Origin: Streptomyces cucumeris
GTDB lineage: Bacteria; Actinomycetota; Actinomycetes; Streptomycetales; Streptomycetaceae
Assembly: GCF_024295805.1 (NCBI RefSeq)
Contig: NZ_JANCLX010000018.1
Span: 145,428-179,296 of the forward strand
Length of the DNA: 33,869 nt
Direction of reading: 5' to 3'
The position numbers were made by a program, and so were the translations under genes. Positions within the stretch are counted from its first letter, which is position 1, and the number at the start of each line of letters is the position of its first letter. Positions 7,201 through 14,700 of the stretch are shown in pieces. The notes beneath the pieces were generated by a model. That model did not search any database and had not been told where the DNA came from. It saw nothing but the letters and a program-made list of their open reading frames with translations.

Positions 7201-8680
7201 CGAGCGCTACTGGCTCGACACCACCGGTGGCCGGGGCGGTGATCCCGCCGGTCTCGGACTGACCGCCGTGGGACATCCGCAGCTCGGTGCCGCCGTACGG
7301 CTCGCCGACGGCAGCGGCCACGTCCTGACGGGCCGTCTCTCGGCACAGACCCATCCCTGGCTGAGCGACCACACGGTGGCCGGGGTGACCCTGGTGCCCG
7401 GGGCCGCGCTGGTGGAGTGGGTGCTGCGGGCCGCCGACGAGGTCGGCTGCGGAGAACTGGCGGAACTCACCCTGCGCCGGCCGATGCTCTGGCCCGCGAC
7501 CGGCGGACTGCGGATCCAGGTGGTCGTGGGTCCGGGCGGCGACGACGGACGCCATGACGTGGCCGTGTACGGCTGCCCCGAGGACGCGGCGCACCCCGGA
7601 GCCCCTGACGCCGAGTGGACGTGCCACGCGGTGGGTCTCCTGGGCCCGGCCGTCCCCGAGGACCCGGAGGCGCAGCCGGCCGGCGCCTGGCCGCCGCCGG
7701 ACGCAACGCCGGTGGACACCGACGGATGCTACCGCCGTCTCGCCGCCGCGGGATACGGCTACGGCCCGGCCTTCCAGGGGCTGCGTGCGCTGTGGCGCTC
7801 CGGCCATGATCTGTTCGCCGAGGTGGAACTGCCGGAACCCGCCGGGAAGCCGGAGGAGTTCGGTATTCACCCCGCGCTCCTGGACGCCGTGCTGCATCCG
7901 CTGCTACTGGACACCGACGAGGCGCACGGGGAACAGGTGTGGCTGCCGTTCGCCTACGGCGGTGTGTCGCTGTGGGCGGCCGGGGCGACCACCGTACGGG
8001 TACGGCTCACCGCGCCACCGCCCGGTCCGGACGGCGGCCGGGAGCTGCGCGTGGTCGTCGCCGACGCCGTGGGGGCGCCGGTGCTGACCGTCGACGCGCT
8101 GGTGATCCGCCCGGCCGACCCCGGCCTGCTGGAGGCCACGGCCCCGCACACCACGTCCCCGCGTCCCGCGGCCACCGCCGACGGCGGCCCGAACGTGCGG
8201 CGGCGGACCGCGGCCGCCACCGGCGCCCGGACCGTCGACTGGGCCGCCCGGCTGGCGGAGCTGTCCGCTGCGGATCGGTACCGGCAGATCCTCCAACTGG
8301 TCCGGGACCACGCCGCCACCGTGCTGGGGCATACCGACGCCGAGGCCGTGCATCCCGACGCCAGCTTCAAGGAGCTGGGATTCGAATCCCTCACCGCCGT
8401 GGAACTGCGCGACCGTCTCGCCGCCGCCACCGCGCTGCGGCTGCCCGCGGCGCTCATCTTCCGCCATCCGACCCCGGCGGGGGTGGCGCACCACCTGGTG
8501 GGGCGGCTCGCACCCGGGGATCCCGGCTCCGCCACGTCCCCCGCACCGGTGACCGTACCGGCGCGATCCAGCCCGTCCCACCACCGTTCCGAGGCCGGAC
8601 CGAGCGCCGCGGAACGGCTGGAGTCCGCGTCCGCGGATCAGGTCCTTGACTTTATCGACAACGAACTCGGTGTGTCCTGA
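1256..8680 (+). CDS. Modular PKS 1: KSQ loading module plus module 1 (MonAI-like)
   Basis: This 2474-residue protein starts the polyketide chain and performs the first extension. Domain order is KSQ (about 15-445), AT (578-870), ACP (962-1032), KS1 (1056-1490), AT1 (1633-1930), DH1 (2006-2290) and ACP1 (2335-2415), with no KR. It has no N-terminal docking coiled coil, as expected for the first PKS. The C-terminus ends in a short docking helix (DQVLDFIDNELGVS) but lacks the extra helical pair seen at the ends of PKS2 and PKS3. The start is GTG 1256 or ATG 1259, since an in-frame TGA at 1214 rules out anything further upstream. The ribosome site is weak. The domain layout and the order of the following genes match MonAI of monensin, as far as I recall that family. 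It heads a probable operon with PKS2-PKS4. Confidence 0.97.
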   Translation: MMDSAASTRTPQPAEPVAVVGMACRLPGSPSPSAFWRLLRQGGDAITTMPADRRRTGAPSDDGDTAADVATAGQGRPRTAWSGGFLDRVDTFDAGFFGIPPREAVTMDPQQRLMLELAWEVFEDAGIRPGAMEGSATGVFVGAIWDEYATLLRGHTTGARPRHAMTGVHRSIIANRVSYGYGLRGPSITVDTAQSSALVAVHTACESLRRQECTLALAGGVNLILTEDSMEAAAAQFGGLSPDGRCHTFDARANGFVRGEGGGVVLLKPLDAALRDGDDIHCVIRSGAVNNDGSTEGLTAPSPRAQEEVIRAAHRRAGVSPADVQYVELHGTGTPVGDPVEATALGAAFDGARTDGTALRVGSAKTNIGHLEGAAGIVGLLKTALAIRHRQLPPSLHYVTPHPRIPLADLGLRVQDTLTDWPRPDRPLLAGVSSFGMGGTNCHLVLAEAPAEAPAVAPAVASAPALAEPSGAAPATTGHHPAAAAGPVPWVLSAKSPAALRAQAVRLREHLAGDDHPHATPQDIGHALVTTRTAFAHRAVVLGDEDDADALSRGLDALAQETETAGLIRGRVADGGLAVLFSGQGSQRAAMGRELYTTHPVFATALEDTCAHLDPHLGLSLREVMFDRDTTALDRTAYTQPALFAIEVALYRLAESWGLRPDCLMGHSVGELAAAHVAGVLSLPDACALVAARGRLMQSVTAPGAMAAWQATEEEATEALAGAADRLTIAAVNGPSSVVVSGDRDAVHRATEAWRDRGRKAHRLKVSHAFHSPHMDAVLDELREVAAGLTFAAPAIPVVSNVTGRIATAEQLASPDYWARHAREAVRFLDGVHTLRDTGATTFVELGPDGLLAAMTRECLADHPGTAPGQPRPAALAVLRRDRSEPRTFATALAQAYVRGAEVRWERAFAERPRRHVALPTYAFQRERHWPDSTGGAAPDLPPATGVNAARPGPGPAPARTADLLDTVRTQVAAVLGHPDPRAVDPGLTFKELGFDSLAATELGERLADATGLPLTATLTFDHPTPLAVAAHLREATAPAAPSTASAHLPSTVHPDDDPIAVVAMSCRYPGGADTPEALWRLVSEGADAIGEFPRDRGWDLAALFDPDPDRPGTSYAHEGGFLYDAARFDAEFFGISPREALAADPQQRLLLETAWEAFERAGLRATDLKASPTGVFVGVMPQDYGPRLHEAPKGLDGHLLTGGTPSVVSGRVAFTFGLEGPAVSVDTACSSSLVALHLAAQSLRRGDCSLALAGGVTVMAAPGMFTGFSRQRGLAPDGRCKPFAAAADGTGWAEGAGLVLLERLSDARRHGHPVLALIRGSAVNQDGASNGLTAPNGPSQQRVIRAALAAAGLEPSEVDAVEAHGTGTTLGDPIEAQALLATYGRDRPGDRPLWLGSLKSNIGHTQAAAGVAGVIKMVLALRHGTLPASLHIDAPSPHVAWDSGAVRLLTESVGWPDTERARRAAVSSFGISGTNAHVIVEQAPEPALSDTAKAPEPARPDAAKAPEPARPDAAKAPEPARPGGATAPVPGRAPHGAVPWVLSARSAKALRGQARALAGHLAATPGMSPADTGWSLIGTRSVFEHRAVLVAEDRDTLSAALEALAGEENHPAVVGPGAVHPGAGTDTGAGPVLVFPGQGSQWQGMGAALLDGSPVFAERVAECERALSPYVDWSLTDVLRGCEGAADLGRVDVVQPVLWAAMVSLAAVWAAHGVRPAAVVGHSQGEIAAAVVAGALSLDDAARVVALRSRALRRLAGDGAMASLGLGRERAAELLLRLGDRADTVVVAAVNGPESLVVSGPPGQVAVVVEECQKNGERARLIEVDYASHSPQVDRITGELTALLAGIEPLSAGADEVAFYSTVTGGRIDGEALDTGYWVRNLREQVRFADTVEALLAAGHRVFIEASTHPVLTMGMRETFEQTGTDAAAVPTLRRDHGDPVQLIRSVAQAFTAGATVDWTAAFPAGPPPCTVDLPTYAFQRERYWLDTTGGRGGDPAGLGLTAVGHPQLGAAVRLADGSGHVLTGRLSAQTHPWLSDHTVAGVTLVPGAALVEWVLRAADEVGCGELAELTLRRPMLWPATGGLRIQVVVGPGGDDGRHDVAVYGCPEDAAHPGAPDAEWTCHAVGLLGPAVPEDPEAQPAGAWPPPDATPVDTDGCYRRLAAAGYGYGPAFQGLRALWRSGHDLFAEVELPEPAGKPEEFGIHPALLDAVLHPLLLDTDEAHGEQVWLPFAYGGVSLWAAGATTVRVRLTAPPPGPDGGRELRVVVADAVGAPVLTVDALVIRPADPGLLEATAPHTTSPRPAATADGGPNVRRRTAAATGARTVDWAARLAELSAADRYRQILQLVRDHAATVLGHTDAEAVHPDASFKELGFESLTAVELRDRLAAATALRLPAALIFRHPTPAGVAHHLVGRLAPGDPGSATSPAPVTVPARSSPSHHRSEAGPSAAERLESASADQVLDFIDNELGVS
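1298..4351 (+). other. Loading module KSQ-AT(malonyl)-ACP, acetate starter
   Basis: The KS has Gln194 in place of the active-site Cys (VDTAQSSA), so it decarboxylates rather than condenses. The two histidines remain (H330 in HGTGT, H370 in NIGHLE). The AT has active Ser668 in GHSVGE and the malonyl signature HAFH at 768-771. The ACP carries Ser997 in GFDSL for the phosphopantetheine arm. Known KSQ chemistry then gives acetyl-ACP from malonyl-CoA. Confidence 0.93.
4421..8500 (+). other. Module 1: KS-AT(methylmalonyl)-DH-ACP, no ketoreductase
   Basis: KS1 has Cys1230, His1365 and His1405. AT1 has GHSQGE (Ser1724) and YASHS (1827-1831), which indicate methylmalonyl-CoA. DH1 keeps His2039 in an HxxxGxxxxP motif and Asp2210 in LLDAVLH, so it looks intact, but without a KR it has no hydroxyl to remove. 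ACP1 has Ser2378 in GFESL, where GFDSL is usual. The expected product is 2-methyl-3-oxobutanoyl-ACP. Confidence 0.92.
5705..5836 (+). repeat. Four tandem 33-base units in the KS1-AT1 linker
   Basis: Four in-frame copies of an 11-residue unit (APEPARPDAAK and variants) start at 5705, 5738, 5771 and 5804. Copies 2 and 3 are identical; copies 1 and 4 are diverged. A partial fifth copy follows. The Pro/Ala-rich repeat sits in the flexible linker between KS1 and AT1 and should be tolerated there. It probably arose by slippage. Confidence 0.9.
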
Positions 8681-8699
8681 ATGTGCCGGGCGCCACGAA

Positions 8700-8719
8700 C
8701 GCTGAAGGCCGGGTGACCC
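8700..8719 (+). repeat. 20-base intergenic element, copy 1 (PKS1-PKS2)
   Basis: CGCTGAAGGCCGGGTGACCC occurs identically at 15407-15426 before PKS3. It includes GAAGG, the only plausible ribosome site for PKS2, 13 bases before the ATG at 8722. Confidence 0.85.
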
Positions 8720-8721
8720 CC

Positions 8722-11700
8722 ATGGCGAACGAAGAGAAACTCGTCGCGTACCTCAAGCGCGTCTCCGCCGATCTGCATGACACGCGGCTGCGGTTGCGCG
8801 AGGTGGAGGAGCGTGCGCAGGAGCCGGTGGCCGTGGTGGGCATGGCCTGCCGCTTCCCCGGTGGGGTCACCTCCCCGGAGGAGCTGTGGGACCTGCTCGT
8901 CGCGGGCGTCGACGCCATCGGCGACTTCCCCACGGACCGCGGCTGGGACCTCGACGGCCTCTACCACCCCGACCCGGAGCATTACGGGACCAGCTGTGTC
9001 CGCCAAGGCGGGTTCGTCGCGGCCGACCGGTTCGACGCGTCGTTCTTCGGCATCAGCCCTCGTGAGGCGCTGGCGATGGACCCCCAGCAGAGGCTGGTCC
9101 TGGAGTCCGCCTGGGAAGCGCTGGAGCGGGCCGGGATCGACCCCCACGCGCTGAAGGGCAGCCGCACCGGTGTCTACGCCGGGGTGTCCAGCCAGGACTA
9201 TCTGGCCCGTGCGCCACGGATCCCGGAAGGCTTCGAGGGGTACGCCACCACCGGCAGCCTCACCAGCGTGATCTCCGGCCGAGTCGCGTACACCTTGGGT
9301 CTCGAGGGGCCCGCGGTGACCGTGGACACCGCATGTTCGGCCTCCCTGGTGGCCATGCACCTGGGCTGCCAGGCGCTCCGGCAGGGCGAGTGCACCCTCG
9401 CGCTGGCCGGTGGCGTCACCTCGCTCGCCACCCCCGTCATGTTCACCGAGTTCACCCGGCAGGGAGCACTCGCCCCCGACGGACGCTGCAAGTCCTTCGC
9501 CGCCACCGCCGACGGCACCGGCTTCTCCGAGGGCGTCGGCCTGGTGGTGCTGGAACGGCTGTCGGACGCGCTGCGCAACGGCCACCGGGTCCTCGCGGTC
9601 ATCCGGGGCTCGGCCATCAACCAGGACGGGGCCAGCAACGGGCTCACCGCGCCCAATGACGTCGCCCAGGAGCGCGTCATCGGCCAGGCGCTCGCCAGTG
9701 CCGGACTGGGACCCGGCGACGTGGACGCCGTCGAAGCACACGGCACCGGCACCAGACTGGGCGACCCGATCGAGGCCGAGGCGCTGATGGCCACCTACGG
9801 CCAGGACCGGCCCGACGACCGCCCGCTGCTGCTCGGCTCGCTCAAGTCCAACATCGGCCACACCCACGCCGCGGCCGGTGTCGCCGGTGTGATCAAGATG
9901 GTGATGGCCCTGCGCCACCAGGAGCTGCCCGCCAACCTCCACCTCGACGAGCCCACCCCGCACGTGGACTGGGACGGCAGCGGTATCCGGCTCCTCGACG
10001 AACCCCGCGCCTGGCCCGCGCTGGACCGGCCGCGCCGCGCCGCGGTCTCCTCCTTCGGTGTCTCCGGCACCAACGCCCATCTGATCCTGGAGCAGGCCCC
10101 GGAGACGGACGAGCCGGTGGCGGCGGGCGAGTGCCCCGGCGGGGTGCTCCCATGGGTGCTCTCCGCACGGAGCGCCGAGGCGCTGCGGGCCCAGGCGGCG
10201 GCGCTGGCCGGGCGGATGGCGGGGGACACCTCGGTCTCGCCCTCCGAGGTGGGCTGGTCGCTGATCACCACACGTGCGGTGTTCGAGCACCGGGCCGTGG
10301 TGGTGGGGGAGGGCCGCGAGGAGTTGCTGGCCGCGGTGGAGGCGCTGGCGGCGGGTACCGCGCATCCCGGCGCGACGGCTCCCGGAGCCCCCGCGACCAC
10401 GGGCGATGCCGGCCCGGTGCTGGTGTTCCCCGGACAGGGGTCGCAGTGGGTGGGCATGGGCGCCGGACTGCTGGAGGCGTCACCGGTGTTCGCGGAGCGG
10501 GTGGCCGACTGCGAACGTGCCCTCGCCCCCTATGTGGACTGGTCGCTGACCGAGGTGCTGCGGGGCGCCGACGGCGCCGCGGATCTCGGCCGCGTCGATG
10601 TGGTGCAGCCCGTGCTCTGGGCGGTGATGGTGTCGCTGGCCGCCGTCTGGGCCGGACACGGTGTACGGCCCGCAGCGGTGGTGGGCCACAGCCAGGGCGA
10701 GATCGCCGCCGCGGTGGTGGCGGACGCGCTCTCCCTGGAGGACGGCGCGCGGATCGTGGCGCTGCGCAGCCAGGCGCTGCGGAAACTGGCCGGCGGCGGG
10801 GCGATGGCCTCGCTCGGGATCAGCCAACGGCGGGCGGGCCAGTTGCTCTCCGGACTGGGCGAGACGGCTGACGGTGTCGGGATCGCGGCCGTCAACGGAC
10901 CGTCTTCCACGGTGGTGTCGGGCCCGCCCGAGCGGGTGGTCGCCGTGGTCACCGCATGCCAGGAGAACGGCGACCGGGCCCGGCTGATCGAGGTGGACTA
11001 CGCCTCCCACAGCCCCCAGGTCGACCGGATCACCGCCGAACTGCACGACCTGCTGAGCGGTATCCGCCCGAAGCTGTCCTCCGACGTGGCGTTCTACTCA
11101 ACGGTGACCGGCGGCCGCGCCGACACCACCGTGCTGGACACCGCCTACTGGGTGACCAACCTGCGTGAACGCGTACGCTTCGCCGACGCCGTCGCGGAGC
11201 TGCTGGCCGACGGCCACCGGGTGTTCATCGAGGCCAGCACCCATCCGGTGCTGACGGTCGGGATGCAGGAGACGTTCGAGGACGCCGACATCCGAGCGGT
11301 GACGGTACCGACGCTGCGCCGTGACGAAGGCGGCCCGCGGCAGTTGGCACAGTCGCTGGCGCAGGCGTTCACTGCCGGGGTGGAGGTGGACTGGACACCG
11401 TTCTTCCCCGCCGACCCGCACCCCCGTACCGTCGACCTGCCCACCTACGCCTTCCAGCGCCAGCGGTACTGGCTGGACGGGCTCAACGACCGTGGCACCG
11501 ACCCGGCGGACCTCGGCCTCGTCGCCGCCGGACATCCGCTGCTGAGCGCCGCGGTCGAACTGGCCGACGGCGGCGGTGGATTGCTGACCGGCAGGCTGTC
11601 GTCCCAGACGCACGGCTGGCTCGGTGACCATGTCGTCGCGGACACCGTCCTGGTCCCCGGTACGGCCCTGGTCGAGTGGGCCCTGCGCGCGGCCGACGAG

Positions 11701-14700
11701 GTGGGCGGCGGCGGTGTGGAGGAACTGGCGCTCCAGGTGCCGCTGGTGCTCCCGCCCTCGGGCGGGCTCCGCCTCCAGGTGGCCGTCGGTGAACTGGCCG
11801 GCGACGGACGGCGCGAGATACGGATCTACTCCCGCCCCGATGAACCCTCCGGCCCCGGCGCCGGATGGGTGTGTCATGCCGACGGTGTGCTGAGCCCGCC
11901 GGACCGGACACCGGCGCCCGGGGCGGAGCAGGGTGGCGTATGGCCCCCCGCGGGTGCGGAACCCGTCGAACTGGTGGACTTCTACGAGCGCGTCGCGGCG
12001 TCGGGCTACGCGTACGGGCCCTCCTTCCGGGGCCTGCGCGCGGTGTGGCGCGACGGGGCGGATCTGCTCGCCGAGGTGGAACTGCCGGAGGCGGCCGGGG
12101 AGCCGTCGGGATTCGGCGTCCACCCCGCGCTGCTCGACGCGGCGCTCCACCCCGTGCTTCTGACCGGCCGGCCCGCGGACCATGACGGCACGGCCGATGG
12201 CCGGGTGTGGCTGCCGTTCACCTGGAACGGGGTGTCGCTGTGGGCCGGCGGGGCCACCCGGGCGCGGATCCGGCTGTCACCCGGCGAGTCCGGCGGAGAC
12301 GGTGAACGGACCGTCCGCGTCGGCGTGGCGGACGCCGTGGGGGCCCCGGTGCTGAGCGCCGACGCGGTGGTGCTGCGGCCCGCCGACCCCGCGCGGCTGG
12401 GCAACGCCCGGCCGTCCGGCAAGGACGGGCTGTTCGCCCTGGACTGGACACCCCTGCCGGTTCCGGCCACTCCGGACGACAGCGGCCCGGCGCGCCCCGC
12501 CGACTGGGCGGTGCTGGGGACCGGGACACCGATGATGATGCCCACCGCGGCCCGCCATCCGGATCTGGCGGCTCTGGTCCGCGCACTCGACGACGGTGCG
12601 GCCACCCCGGACACCGTCCTGGCGTATCCGGCCGGTCCGGACGAGAGCGGCGCGAGCGATCTGGCGGCCGGGGGACTGGCCTCCGCGGAGCGGACGCTCG
12701 CCCTGCTCCAGGGCTGGCTTGCCGAACCACGTCTGGCCGAGGCCACCTTGGTGGTCGCCACCCGTGGCGCCGTCACCACCGGCATCCTCACGGGCGAGGC
12801 GCCCGCGTCCGTGGACGTGGCCGGAGCCGCGCTCTGGGGGCTGGTCCGCAGCGCGCAGACGGAGAACCCGGGCCGCTTCCTGCTGCTCGACCTGGACCCG
12901 GATGACACCGTCCACGACGGGGCGTCGGGAGCCGGTCTCCTCGCCGACGGTGTGGCACGGGCCCTGGAGCTGGACGAATCACAGCTCGCGCTGCGCGACG
13001 GCCGGGTGCTGGTGCCCCGGTTCGTCCGCGCCGCGGGCACCTCCGGCCTCGTCCCCCCGGTGGGAGCGCCGGCGTGGCGCCTGGCGGCCGAGGGCACCGC
13101 GACGGTGGACAGCGTCCGCCCGGTGGTCTGTCCGGAGGCGCTGGAGCCCCTGGGCCCGGGACAGGTGCGCATCGATGTCCACGCCGCGGGCGTCAACTTC
13201 CGCGACGCGCTGATCGTGCTGGGGATGTACCCCGGTGGCGCGGAGTTCGGTGGCAGCGAGGGCGCGGGTGTGGTGCGGGAGGTGGGACCGGGGGTCACCG
13301 GTCTCGCCGTCGGCGACCGGGTCATGGGCCTCTTCGAGGGCGCCTTCGCAACGGTGGCCGTCGCGGACGCGCGCACCGTGGTGCCGATTCCGTGTGGGTG
13401 GGGTTTCCGGCGGGCGGCTGGGGTGCCGGTGGTGTTCTTGACGGCTTGGTATGGGTTGGTGGAGTTGGGTGGGTTGGGCTCGGGTGAGTCGGTGTTGATT
13501 CATGCGGGTGCTGGTGGTGTGGGGATGGCGGCGGTGGGGATTGCGCGTCATCTGGGTGCGGAGGTCTTTGCGACGGCGAGTCCCGGTAAGCATGGGGTGT
13601 TGGAGTCGTTGGGGGTGGATGCGGCGCATCGGGCGTCGTCCCGGGATCTGGGTTTCGAGGATTCGGTGCGTGCGGCGACCGGTGGTCGTGGTGTGGATGT
13701 GGTGTTGAACAGTCTGGCGGGTGAGTTCATCGACGCCTCGTTGCGGCTGCTGGGGGAGGGCGGTCGCTTCCTGGAGATGGGCAAGACCGACCTCCGCGAC
13801 CCCGCACACGACCACCCCGGTCTGCGCTACCTCCCCTACGACCTGATCGCGGACGCCGGACCTGAGCTGATCGGCCGGATGCTGGCTGAGTTGGTGCGGT
13901 TGTTCGAGGCGGGGGTGCTGGAGCCGCTTCCGGTGCGTTCGTGGCCGCTCGGGCGGGCGCGGGAGGCGCTGCGGTATCTGAGTCAGGCCAGGCATACGGG
14001 CAAGCTGGTGCTGGATGTTCCCGCGCCGGTGGACCCCGGTGGCACCGTTCTGATCACCGGTGGTACCGGCACCCTCGGCGGCCATGTCGCAGAACACCTC
14101 GTCCGCACGGGGGACATCCGGCATCTGCTGCTGGTCAGCCGCAGCGGCCCCGACGCCCCGGGCGCCCGGGAGCTGGCCCAGCGCCTCACCGACCTGGGCG
14201 CGTCGGTCCGTGTCGAGCCGCTGGACATCACCGACGCCACCGCGCTGCACGCCCTGGTCGCGGACATCGACCCGGCCCATCCGCTGACGGGTGTGATCCA
14301 CGCCGCGGGTGTCGTGGACGACGCCATGCTGCCCTCCCAGAACCCCGGGCGACTGGAGCGGGCCTGGGCCGCCAAGGCCGGGGCGGCGGCCCATCTGCAC
14401 ACCGCCACCGCACACCTGCGGCTGGGGATGTTCGTGATGTTCTCCTCCTTCGCCTCCGACCTGGGCACCCCGGGGCAGGCCAACTACGCCGCGGCCAACG
14501 CCTACTGCGACGGTCTGGCCGCCCACCGCCAGGCCCTGGGACTGCCGGGACAGTCGGTGGCATGGGGCCTGTGGGCGGACACCAGCGGGCTCACCGCACG
14601 GCTCGCCGACACCGACCTGGCCCGGATCGGCCGCCTCGGCATCCAGGCCAACAGCACCGCTGAGGGCCTGGCCCTGCTGGACGCCGCGCACCAGCACGGC

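Noticed and set aside
8683..8721. GTG at 8683 as the PKS2 start
   Set aside because: It would add 13 residues before the conserved docking-domain start and overlaps the short frame after the PKS1 stop. ATG 8722 aligns with the starts of PKS3 and PKS4.
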